Assembly: GCA_024398475.1 (NCBI GenBank)
Contig: JAKSJB010000009.1
Location: 20,228 to 84,227 of the forward strand
DNA: 64,000 nt
DNA from: Bacteroidaceae bacterium
GTDB taxonomy: Bacteria > Bacteroidota > Bacteroidia > Bacteroidales > Bacteroidaceae
Direction of reading: 5' to 3'
Shown: in pieces, positions 56,643 to 64,000 of the stretch
Position numbering within the stretch: the first letter of the stretch is position 1
How the letters are laid out: every line of letters starts with the position of its first letter
Notes under the pieces: generated by a model
Databases searched by the model: none
The model's input: the letters and a program-made list of their open reading frames with translations, nothing else
What the model was told of the DNA's origin: nothing
Made by a program: the position numbers and the translations under genes

Positions 56643-58118
56643 CTATTCCAAAATAATAATACTTGCTGAAGCGTTATCCATATCAGGCATAGTCATTCCG
56701 ACAGATGCACCAATATATGTTGGATCACATACTAAGAATCTATTCCCATTGACAGAAATGTAATCACCTTTTACATCTTCATTGAATCGTACAGCTATCG
56801 CAAGATGTCCTGGATAATATATCAGAATACATTTTAGTTTTAAGACATCTCTTACTATACGTGACAAAAGTATGCTTCTGTCTTCGCAATCGCAGTATGG
56901 ATAGTATAATGATTCTTCAGCAAAGAATGATCTGTCATGTCCCCAGACTTTATCATCATACTCGTATTTGAACCCAGTTTGTACCCAGTTCAGCAATCTG
57001 TTTACTGCTTCGAGTTCTGACAATCCCGCAACGGCCTTTCTTATTGATGGATATAATGATTCTGCTACGTTTGGGGCAATTGGAGTATTGGCATATTGTG
57101 CCCATTGTGTCATGAAATCTTCGTTATAATACGAAGAAGGGTATGTTGAGTAAAAAGCCAATAAGTTCTTGTTTATTTCTGAAGAGAAAGTGAATGATGA
57201 GTATCTTGTTGATGCAATACTTCTTTTATCGCTGACATCAACCGTTAAAAGTGGTTGTTGATTAATTATCAATGACAGACTTTGTTCTTCAGGGAAACTT
57301 GCATTCGAAATTCTTAGATTGGAAGGAAGATCTTCTAGCCCATAAAAACTAATACCGTCAAGATAATAGGATGGTTTTCCAAAAATAGCATGACGGCTGG
57401 AATATAGCATATATAGTTTTGTTCCATCATGAGCCAAACGCATTTTATACCCTGACTGCAGATATACGTAAGCCATCAGCAATGTGGCTTCATTCGTGTT
57501 TTTTCCACAGGCAGTTTCTGCCATGCTTTTTAGAAACAGCAAATATGCCCAATCGCATAATTGTAAATCACTTCTTATTTTCAGACAATCATATATGAGA
57601 TTATCATATTTATCTGTAGCAAGCAGCGTGAAAGCATCAGCAATAGAGTTTTCAGTTATTGAATTTATCCGGTAGTTGGTTTCACTTACATAACGTACCT
57701 TACAAGCCGTACCGAAGAATTCAAATGAAAGAGATTCTTCTTCAGTAACCACAGGAATCTCATCAATAGGTTCTATAGGCTCTGGCTGAGGAATTATTGG
57801 TAGTGGTTTTATTACATTGTCGATTACAATAGGTTTATCTACTAAAGGAAGATTCTTATGTTTATCATCAATTGGGAAATCAATAGGAGGTATTGGCTCT
57901 ATCTGAGGTTTAGGAACCGGAGCAGTCATTTCAAAATCCTTCCAGGGGTTACGCAGAAAATCGATAAAGTCCTGAGTAATTTCGCTACGGAAATTATCAA
58001 AGTCTTTATTTATTTCGTTGCGGAAATCATCAAAGTCCTGTTGATTCCTTTTGCTGTTTTGCGCATTGCAGGTCATTATTCCACCTGCAATGCACATTGA
58101 TATTAAAATGACTCTCAT
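56643..58118 (-). CDS. Secreted transglutaminase-like cysteine protease with 11-residue N-terminal repeats
   Basis: A 491-residue exported protein (signal peptide MRVILISMCIAGGIMTCNAQ). Residues about 28-62 are three 11-residue repeats, DFDDFRNEINK, DFDNFRSEITQ and DFIDFLRNPWK, followed by a Pro-rich linker to about 115 and a C-terminal domain. The latter shows a transglutaminase-like order near 411-465: DCEDRSILLSRIVRDV with Cys411, PGHLAIAV with His438, and VCDPTYIG with Asp465. No homologue is proven, so catalysis is a prediction. It is last in the caspase operon, 11 bases after the LPP20-like gene. Confidence 0.7.
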   Translation of the reverse strand: MRVILISMCIAGGIMTCNAQNSKRNQQDFDDFRNEINKDFDNFRSEITQDFIDFLRNPWKDFEMTAPVPKPQIEPIPPIDFPIDDKHKNLPLVDKPIVIDNVIKPLPIIPQPEPIEPIDEIPVVTEEESLSFEFFGTACKVRYVSETNYRINSITENSIADAFTLLATDKYDNLIYDCLKIRSDLQLCDWAYLLFLKSMAETACGKNTNEATLLMAYVYLQSGYKMRLAHDGTKLYMLYSSRHAIFGKPSYYLDGISFYGLEDLPSNLRISNASFPEEQSLSLIINQQPLLTVDVSDKRSIASTRYSSFTFSSEINKNLLAFYSTYPSSYYNEDFMTQWAQYANTPIAPNVAESLYPSIRKAVAGLSELEAVNRLLNWVQTGFKYEYDDKVWGHDRSFFAEESLYYPYCDCEDRSILLSRIVRDVLKLKCILIYYPGHLAIAVRFNEDVKGDYISVNGNRFLVCDPTYIGASVGMTMPDMDNASASIIILE

Positions 58119-58129
58119 AATTGAGTATA

Positions 58130-58831
58130 TTATAAGTCACGTGATAGTACATAATCAACAATATCGTTTAGGTCTTCATCTCCCTCTCTTTCAAGTTCCT
58201 TTTGGATATTGCGCTTTAAACGGGCAGTTAGTTCTTTCTTGTCAAATGCAACCTGAACCTGTACCTCAAAGTTATTCTGTGCATTGACACGATAAATAGA
58301 GAGGATAGTTCTTGTATTAGTAAGAGAAGCATCAATGATAGACTTTGCGCGTTCATGGAATTTCTCAACAGTATTTGCGGTGATTGCAGAGTTCTGTTGA
58401 TTGTCAATCTTTTCTTCCAATGCTGCTGCAACATCCGTTTCAAGCATTGCTGCCAGTTCTACCTGTGCATTTGAACGTGCAGCAGCAATTCCTGCATTGA
58501 AAGTACCGGCAATCGATTGGGATGAACGGATAATGTAACGTTTTGTTGGATTTCCTGCTTCATCAGCCATTAGTTCCTCCCCTAACAATTGTGTTTCCGT
58601 AATCTGCTTGGCAATGGATTTTCCACCCGCAGGAACCAACCATCCTTCTTTAAGAAGTATCTTCTCTTGTTTTTTTGCATCCTTTGAAGGCTTTGAATTC
58701 AGAAGCTTCATGTTGATTTCATTAAGTTCCTTCTGTTCTTTTGCAAGTTCTCTTGCACTCTGAGCGAAAATTGATGTACTTGACAAAACAGCCATAACCA
58801 TCATAACGATTACTTTTTTCATATTCTTCAT
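58130..58831 (-). CDS. Secreted LPP20-like protein
   Basis: A 233-residue protein with an N-terminal signal peptide (MKKVIVMMVMAVLSSTSIFA within the first 25 residues). After a helical segment rich in Glu and Lys, it has a region resembling LPP20-type proteins near residues 105-140 (AGTFNAGIAAARSNAQVELA) and a final helical part. No lipobox Cys is seen, so it may be soluble in the periplasm. It lies between the anti-sigma candidate (64-base gap) and the transglutaminase-like gene. Function unknown; family match is by pattern only. Confidence 0.6.
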   Translation of the reverse strand: MKNMKKVIVMMVMAVLSSTSIFAQSARELAKEQKELNEINMKLLNSKPSKDAKKQEKILLKEGWLVPAGGKSIAKQITETQLLGEELMADEAGNPTKRYIIRSSQSIAGTFNAGIAAARSNAQVELAAMLETDVAAALEEKIDNQQNSAITANTVEKFHERAKSIIDASLTNTRTILSIYRVNAQNNFEVQVQVAFDKKELTARLKRNIQKELEREGDEDLNDIVDYVLSRDL

Positions 58832-58895
58832 TTTTTAGTGATTAATATTATTTGTTGGTTTGCAAGTTAATGCAGCATTGAAAATATAGTGACCC

Positions 58896-59330
58896 TTATT
58901 TTTTGATTTTTTTTATGATTTTTTCTCTTTGCTCTTTCAAGTCTCTAATTTTCAGTTGTATAACATTAATCTCATATTCGGTTTCTTCGTCAATCATAGA
59001 CGAATCCTGTTGTAAGGCGTTAAGAGTACTGTCAGATGAATGTAGTTCATCTTCAATAATCAGCAAGGCTTCATCGTATTTTTCCTGACTGATGAGTTCT
59101 TCTATGTTTTGTGAAGCAGATCTTGTGCCGATTATGTCATCAGATGAAGTCTGCCAAGGAATTATAAACAGTGCTCCAACCAAACAGGCTGCAACTGCTA
59201 TTCCGATTAAAGGTTTCAGGTTTGAACTGTTTTGCTTACGGTTCCATTCCTTCATGCTTTTGCATTTCCTGTCCCGTTCTGCCAGTCGCTCCTTGATTAT
59301 GTCATGAAGTTTGTCATTATACTCTTCCAT
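58896..59330 (-). CDS. Single-span membrane protein next to an ECF sigma factor, anti-sigma candidate
   Basis: A 144-residue protein with a charged N-terminal cytoplasmic part of about 38 residues (MEEYNDKLHDIIKERLAERD onward), one membrane segment at about 39-58 (LKPLIGIAVAACLVGALFII), and a periplasmic part of about 80 residues that is acidic and helical. It begins three bases after the sigma gene stop. Topology and position are those of an anti-sigma factor, but no FecR or zinc-binding motif is visible. It could instead be a structural component of the operon's complex. Confidence 0.55.
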   Translation of the reverse strand: MEEYNDKLHDIIKERLAERDRKCKSMKEWNRKQNSSNLKPLIGIAVAACLVGALFIIPWQTSSDDIIGTRSASQNIEELISQEKYDEALLIIEDELHSSDSTLNALQQDSSMIDEETEYEINVIQLKIRDLKEQREKIIKKIKK

Positions 59331-59333
59331 AGC

Positions 59334-59987
59334 CTATAAATCTATTTGTAAATCATGGAACAATTGTGTTACCTTTTCTCTTAATGTACTCATACATTTA
59401 TACTTGGCGCTCTTCAATCCTATCTTACTTGAATTTTCCTCTCTTGCTGACAGTATTTCATCAAGTGACATCCCCTGTATGTAAAACATAGTGAGTATTT
59501 CAATACATCTTGGTGATATTTTATGCAGACAGTCATCAACTAATTGACATCTGATATCATTGATGTTTTCTTCCAAGACTGTAGGTATGACACTATATGA
59601 AGTATCGTCATAATAATCAGCGACAAATATTTCCTTCGTGTTCCTGATAAGTTCACGATACTCATTCCTTGCAATTGCCATAAGGAATGTGGTTAAGGAA
59701 CAGGTCATAGGGATGCATTGACCTTCCTTGTTGATTCTGCATACCACATTGTCCATAACAATTATTTTCTTGTCTTCTATCTGAGTCCACAGTTTTAGGA
59801 ATGAATCCTGAAATATTTCCTCTCGCTGGTCCTGGTCAAAAAATATCTCATTGAATTTGTTCATGAAATATTTTCTACACTTGTCAAAGAACCATCGCTC
59901 AATCGTCTGGTCTTTTGCCTGAAGACCAAGAACGACTTCTTCTTCCTTATATTCTTTTTTAATTTGCAGTCTTATCAATTTTTGCAT
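59334..59987 (-). CDS. ECF-type RNA polymerase sigma factor
   Basis: A 217-residue sigma-70 family protein. Region 2 is visible as DQDQREEIFQDSFLKLWTQI near residues 50-69, and region 4 as KISPRCIEILTMFYIQGMSL near 155-174 with a recognition helix ending EKVTQLFHD. A Lys/Glu-rich N-terminal segment precedes. Region 3 is absent, as in ECF factors. The ATG at 59985-59987 (MQKLIRLQIKK) is chosen; an in-frame TTG six bases earlier is also possible. It is placed in the middle of the caspase operon, between the protease and the anti-sigma candidate. Confidence 0.85.
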   Translation of the reverse strand: MQKLIRLQIKKEYKEEEVVLGLQAKDQTIERWFFDKCRKYFMNKFNEIFFDQDQREEIFQDSFLKLWTQIEDKKIIVMDNVVCRINKEGQCIPMTCSLTTFLMAIARNEYRELIRNTKEIFVADYYDDTSYSVIPTVLEENINDIRCQLVDDCLHKISPRCIEILTMFYIQGMSLDEILSAREENSSKIGLKSAKYKCMSTLREKVTQLFHDLQIDL

Positions 59988-60014
59988 ACTCAATGTAAAA
60001 GTGACCTTGTTATT

Positions 60015-60869
60015 CTATCTTTTTCCACTTACCATAGGATTCTGTGGCAATCGTGATGGGTTGGCATCCATATACTTTTGTAATTCTTGTTGCAATTGCT
60101 CATTTTTCATTGAAAAAATCCTACTGCCGATTTTGCTTAATGCACATGTGAGTTTTCCCGCAACCGGATTTTTCTGTTCAAAACATAACTGATATGGTTT
60201 ACATGCGCTTATTGTAAGCCAATCCTCCTTGATTGGTTTTGTGGTATCATTATCAATAGTACGGGGAATACGAAACTCAATATCTACACCGCGGACACAT
60301 TCGGAATCTTCCCCTCGGGTAGCATCACCACTGTGGCAGGCATCAACAACGACGTACAACTTTCCTGTGACACCTATGCGATAACGGATATTGGTAAGGA
60401 ACCGGGCAATTTCATCATCAGAGAAATGTTTTTCACCTCTGTCCTTCTCACAATAATACATGTATGCATCGTAGGGAATCCACGATTCATCCCATTGTGA
60501 ATGTCTGCCTTCCCACCGTTCTGCCTCGTCTCCGTCCAAGTCGGTCATGAACTGGCCATGTCCGGAATAATGAACATATACGACATCGCCTTTCTTGCAA
60601 TTCCTTGTCAAATCAATGAAAGCCTGGGCAATCCCCTGTTTAGTCGCTTTTTCATTGACAATAGTGATAATGTCCCTGAAACCACATCGGCTCAGCATAG
60701 ACTTTACTATAACGACATCCTTGTCACCGTGAATCTTCGACCAGTTCTTATCCTCCTGCTTCCCAAGACCGATTATGAGAGCATGCTTTCGTTCTGCAAC
60801 CGCATGGAGGCTGCATAGCAGAATAAGCAATGCAGTTGCGATAAATCTATGTATGTTCCGTTTATTCAT
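60015..60869 (-). CDS. Secreted caspase-like (C14/metacaspase-type) protease
   Basis: A 284-residue exported protease with a signal peptide (hydrophobic FIATALLILLCSLHAVA, cleavage near residue 25). The caspase fold begins at KHALIIGLGKQ; the catalytic dyad is His104 in HYSGHGQF and Cys178 in VVVDACHSGDATRG. Spacing and the downstream WLTISACKPYQLCFEQ are as in metacaspase-like caspase-family proteins. The start ATG (60867-60869) overlaps the upstream gene by eight bases; an in-frame GTG at 60881 is an alternative. Export outside the cytoplasm distinguishes it from immune caspases acting in the cytosol. Confidence 0.88.
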   Translation of the reverse strand: MNKRNIHRFIATALLILLCSLHAVAERKHALIIGLGKQEDKNWSKIHGDKDVVIVKSMLSRCGFRDIITIVNEKATKQGIAQAFIDLTRNCKKGDVVYVHYSGHGQFMTDLDGDEAERWEGRHSQWDESWIPYDAYMYYCEKDRGEKHFSDDEIARFLTNIRYRIGVTGKLYVVVDACHSGDATRGEDSECVRGVDIEFRIPRTIDNDTTKPIKEDWLTISACKPYQLCFEQKNPVAGKLTCALSKIGSRIFSMKNEQLQQELQKYMDANPSRLPQNPMVSGKR

Positions 60870-62676
60870 CGTAAAAGTCACCAGCGTTGTAATAACCGAA
60901 TTTTGGATCAGGTTCTGCCTGCCAAGTTCTCACCTTGATAAACGGATTGTCTTTATCTGTCATATCAATCATCAGGAATAAATAACCTTGGTCGGCATAA
61001 CTTGATGAATTATAGTCTTGAGCCAATTGAACACAGACAATTTCCTGATCGGTCTGTTTTTCCAATTTCTGAATATCACTTTTTGTGAAACGAATATTTA
61101 TGAATTCGTTGTTTCTGAAACACCTTGCCAGATTCTGAAGATACCTGTCTTTTGAATATCTGTTTGTTGTGATGATGTTCTTTCCCTTTAGGGTCATTTT
61201 GCCATTTTCGCTTTTATTGCTTGTGAATACGCGTGCCACATTTCCAACAATGATAATTGCATCATCAGAGAAAATGTCCCTGATATAGTCAAGGCGTTTC
61301 AGACAGTAAGCAGTCTTATAGTTTTCCAGAAATTCCATCAGTTGTTCACGCGTATCTTCTTTCCACATCATTTTTTCCGTCAAGATGTCGTTCTCGGTTT
61401 TCTTTCCAAGTCCAAAGGCAATATTATTGATTTTACCATTTTTGTTGAAAGTAAATACAACATCCTCAACAAATGTAGTCTTGGTGCCGTTCCTGAATGA
61501 AAAACTCATCTGCAACCCACGGGCTACGACATTGCTATTCAGACTCTTGTAATAACTGATATTGGGAGTCCCGATTATTCGTCCCTTACCATATCCAACC
61601 AATTGGTCAAACATCTCCCTTCCTTCAAGAGTAAAACAACTGTATGCATCGGTATGTCTATGCAAATTGATGGCGTTGAGAACTTTACTCATTGTATTCT
61701 CATAAGTAGCCTGATTGCTTACAGTTGGAGTTTGTGAGGGTAGGGAAGTCTTGACTGAATTTCGAGGTCGAGATGAAGTCTTGACAGCTTTAAGTAATTG
61801 TGACTTTAACTTGTCAGACGCTTCCGGAAGTATCACCTTACCGACAACATTAAGTACGCTTTCCATTTCAGCATCACCACGTGCAAGACTCTTGTATTCA
61901 TATTCAATGTCAAGATGATAGTATTCTCCGTCAAAGTTCGGAATCATCTGCATCGTACCTCTTCCATCCTTAGCCTTGCCCGTACACATTTCACGACCGT
62001 CATTGTAGGAATACTCAATTTCAGATACGCTTTCTCCCTTGTATGTGAAAACCAAGTCAACGTTGTCTCCGTCAACCTGTTCTATGGAAACCTTTATGTC
62101 GCTGAGAATGTTTCGCATCTGAGGAACAATCCAGTTGATCAGGAGATGTCCTTCGTCATCCTTGACTTCATTTGGATATTGAACAGATCTCACGAGTGAA
62201 TATGCCCAGTAATAATATTGAAGGGCGATTCCTACTTTGTTATATGATAACGCTTCATTTGCCATTTCAACCATATCCTTAGCCTTGGTTATGCGTGATT
62301 CGTAGATAATGGCCAACTCACTTCGTTTCATCCATCGTCTGACTGTAATGTTCGGTTCAGTACCAATTGTCATCTTCTCGCAGTTGGTCAATGTTGACGT
62401 GGAATAGGTCTGAATGCAGTTGTGTACGTATTCTTCATGACTCATGCCATTATTGTTGCTGACATGATTGTAGTCACTGGAAAAATCACTTGAAACGCTA
62501 ACACTTATCATAGATGCCAAACTCGCCAACGCACCATTGTCAGCCTCTTCTTCGTTGCTTGCTGTTGACTCACCATAGAAAAATTCTCCAGATGATTTGA
62601 TATAATCCCAGTTCTGGGCATAGCAAAATAATGGTATCAAAAATACTGATATAAAAAAAGTGATTATCCTATTCAT
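60862..62676 (-). CDS. Large secreted protein with an LPP20-like N-terminal region
   Basis: A 604-residue exported protein (signal peptide MNRIITFFISVFLIPLFCYA). Residues about 30-130 have the assembly of an LPP20-type domain (GESTASNEEEADNGALASLA), with a central beta-rich part and a C-terminal region of about 250 residues of mixed helix and strand. No catalytic motif is visible. It overlaps the next gene by eight bases and begins inside the upstream CBM6/Ig-like gene (ATGA), so all three are translationally coupled. Family assignment is tentative; secretion is well supported. Confidence 0.6.
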   Translation of the reverse strand: MNRIITFFISVFLIPLFCYAQNWDYIKSSGEFFYGESTASNEEEADNGALASLASMISVSVSSDFSSDYNHVSNNNGMSHEEYVHNCIQTYSTSTLTNCEKMTIGTEPNITVRRWMKRSELAIIYESRITKAKDMVEMANEALSYNKVGIALQYYYWAYSLVRSVQYPNEVKDDEGHLLINWIVPQMRNILSDIKVSIEQVDGDNVDLVFTYKGESVSEIEYSYNDGREMCTGKAKDGRGTMQMIPNFDGEYYHLDIEYEYKSLARGDAEMESVLNVVGKVILPEASDKLKSQLLKAVKTSSRPRNSVKTSLPSQTPTVSNQATYENTMSKVLNAINLHRHTDAYSCFTLEGREMFDQLVGYGKGRIIGTPNISYYKSLNSNVVARGLQMSFSFRNGTKTTFVEDVVFTFNKNGKINNIAFGLGKKTENDILTEKMMWKEDTREQLMEFLENYKTAYCLKRLDYIRDIFSDDAIIIVGNVARVFTSNKSENGKMTLKGKNIITTNRYSKDRYLQNLARCFRNNEFINIRFTKSDIQKLEKQTDQEIVCVQLAQDYNSSSYADQGYLFLMIDMTDKDNPFIKVRTWQAEPDPKFGYYNAGDFYDE

Positions 62677-64000
62677 TTGATTATAGTTTTTTCTCCGTTA
62701 ATAATATACAATCCACCGGACAGCTTATGGCTGTCAATCAGTTTCCTGAATTCGGATTCATTGTATGTTCCAATCCTTGTGCCAGTAGCAGTATAGACAG
62801 TATATCTGCCATTGACGGCATTAACACCGTTTACATTATCCGGTTGAACAACATTTGCAACCTTCGTCATTTCTGCAGGAGCATAGTAATTGTTTCCTTC
62901 TTGTCTTGCAGTTATAGTAGCAGTTCCCACATTTCCCGGATTGAGATAAATAGCATTGCCCATATCAAAGATTGTTGCAACATTGTTATCAGATGATTTA
63001 TAGGAAACAGGAAGCCCACTTGAAGAAGCAGCCTTAAGGGTAATCAATTCACTTCCGTACGTTAGATTCGACAAATCCTGATTCCATGTTATCGATTGCG
63101 AATGCCTGCTGACATTTACGGTACAGCATGCACTGAGATCAGACCCGTCAACAGTCCTTGCCGTAATCGTTGCCGTACCTTCGCCTATTGCAGTAACCTT
63201 GCCATCATCCACAGTTGCTGCATTTTCGTTGGAAGAAGACCAAACCAAAGCAGGATTTGAAGCATTGCTAGGATATACTGTAGCAGTAATAGTTGCATTC
63301 TCTTCAACCAATAAGTCAATAGAACCCTTGTTAAGCGAAACGGAAGAAACGTATATAGGCATTACTTTGATATTACAAGAAGCAGAAAGGTTACTTCCAT
63401 CAGTAGTCTTTGCAGTAATAACAGCATCACCCTGTGAAACAGCTGTTACGACACCATCCGAAACCTTTGCCACACTATTGTCAGAACTGCTCCATTCTAT
63501 GCTCTTGTCCGTAGCATTATCAGGTAATACAATTGGAACAATGGAAATACTTTCGCCAATGACCAATTCAGCCGATTCAGTATCGAATGAAAGTGCATTG
63601 ACCAATATCCCCTTGACAGTTATCGTACAAGAAGCAGAAAGATTACTGACGTCAGTAGTTGTAGCAGTAATAGTCACAGTTCCAGCATTTATTGCTTTCA
63701 CTATACCATTTTCATCAACAGTAGCGATAGAATTGTCAGACGACAACCATTCAACTTCTTTGTTGGTTGCATTCGTAGGAGAGATTGTTGCTGATAAAGT
63801 CAAATTGTCATCAACAAACATTTCTGCAGTTGTTTTGTTTAATGAGATTGATGAAGCCAATACTGTATCGTTCGGATCTCCCTCTTCGCCTGTAGATGGT
63901 TGAGTACAGATGAAGTTCAGTTTGTCGATGTGGCAGTTTGCACCAGTAATAGTAATGCGGAGGATATGCTGTCCTTCAGTAAGTTCCTTAGTGAATGTAG
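62673..64000 (-). CDS. Surface protein with CBM6-like end, three Ig-like (BIG2) repeats and a C-terminal tail, 5' end outside window
   Basis: The frame is open at base 64000, so the protein is longer than the 442 codons seen. The visible part begins with the end of a carbohydrate-binding-module-6-like domain (ELTEGQHILRITITGANCHI), then three BIG2-type Ig-like repeats of about 83 residues (each with SSDNS or SSNEN and TITARTVDGS-type strands), a fourth beta-rich domain starting SQSITWNQDLSNLTYGSELI, and a tail YTATGTRIGTYN...GGLYIINGEKTIIK like those on Prevotella secreted proteins. It overlaps the next gene as ATGA. The TTG at 63860 is not the real start. Confidence 0.8.
   Translation of the reverse strand, partial: TFTKELTEGQHILRITITGANCHIDKLNFICTQPSTGEEGDPNDTVLASSISLNKTTAEMFVDDNLTLSATISPTNATNKEVEWLSSDNSIATVDENGIVKAINAGTVTITATTTDVSNLSASCTITVKGILVNALSFDTESAELVIGESISIVPIVLPDNATDKSIEWSSSDNSVAKVSDGVVTAVSQGDAVITAKTTDGSNLSASCNIKVMPIYVSSVSLNKGSIDLLVEENATITATVYPSNASNPALVWSSSNENAATVDDGKVTAIGEGTATITARTVDGSDLSACCTVNVSRHSQSITWNQDLSNLTYGSELITLKAASSSGLPVSYKSSDNNVATIFDMGNAIYLNPGNVGTATITARQEGNNYYAPAEMTKVANVVQPDNVNGVNAVNGRYTVYTATGTRIGTYNESEFRKLIDSHKLSGGLYIINGEKTIIK

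Noticed and set aside
63200..63860. TTG at 63860 as the start of the Ig-like protein
   Set aside because: The frame continues upstream to the window edge with a CBM6-like domain end, so the real start is outside.

Overview
The window is chromosomal DNA of a Bacteroidales bacterium, most likely a Prevotellaceae member; this is inference from gene content. Supporting signs are Bacteroidetes-type promoters (TTTG, about 20 bases, then TAnnTTTG), scarce Shine-Dalgarno sequences, a Bacteroidetes gene order fmt / CLC / tsaC and rsfS / ftsH / cdsA, a fused NfnA-NfnB-type oxidoreductase, free-standing AICAR transformylase, Wzi and DUF4424 proteins, and C-terminal tails like those of Prevotella secreted enzymes. 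No rRNA, tRNA, CRISPR array, prophage or intact insertion sequence was seen.

Layout. 1-5.6 kb (minus strand): fmt (runs off the left edge), a CLC channel-like protein, tsaC-type threonylcarbamoyl-AMP synthase and prfC, separated by short-word repeats. 5.6-12 kb: a CPBP membrane protease, lipoproteins, a frameshifted gene and a DUF4424 protein, set in repeat-rich DNA with duplicated promoter cassettes. 12-16 kb (plus): mltG, a Wzi-type outer-membrane protein, a small lipoprotein and a GH16 glucanase. 16-28 kb (minus): a ten-gene surface-polysaccharide operon running from a small initiating sugar-phosphate transferase through SLBB export protein, Wzz, flippase, polymerase, four glycosyltransferases and one acyltransferase. 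28-35 kb: a DUF3237 protein, the NfnAB-like fusion, a 40-residue small ORF, serS, a small basic protein, AICAR transformylase and an acidic-tailed protein of unknown function. 36-42.5 kb (plus): a single-polypeptide amino-acid ABC transporter, then an overlapping operon GT2 / radC / sufT-like / lpxH / menA. 42.6-50 kb: malic enzyme with phosphotransacetylase-like domain, two tandem SGNH carbohydrate esterases, a DUF349 protein. 49.4-56.3 kb (minus): rsfS-ftsH-cdsA, a fluoride channel, galM, ispD and a DJ-1 protein.

56.6-64 kb (minus) is the most unusual block. It is one tight operon whose 5' end lies beyond the window: a CBM6/Ig-like surface protein, a 604-residue secreted protein, a secreted caspase-like protease, an ECF sigma factor, a one-membrane-segment protein placed like an anti-sigma factor, a secreted LPP20-like protein and a secreted transglutaminase-like protein with 11-residue repeats. 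I read it as a candidate envelope-sensing or envelope-proteolysis system.

The intergenic DNA is notable in itself. It holds an 8-base word (GACTYGTW) at many sites, one of them a four-copy 49-bp tandem array, a GCGTTW hexamer family, 11-bp arrays at two loci 30 kb apart, a duplicated 89-bp promoter cassette, and a duplicated hairpin-plus-promoter module. Positions and similarity counts were made by eye.
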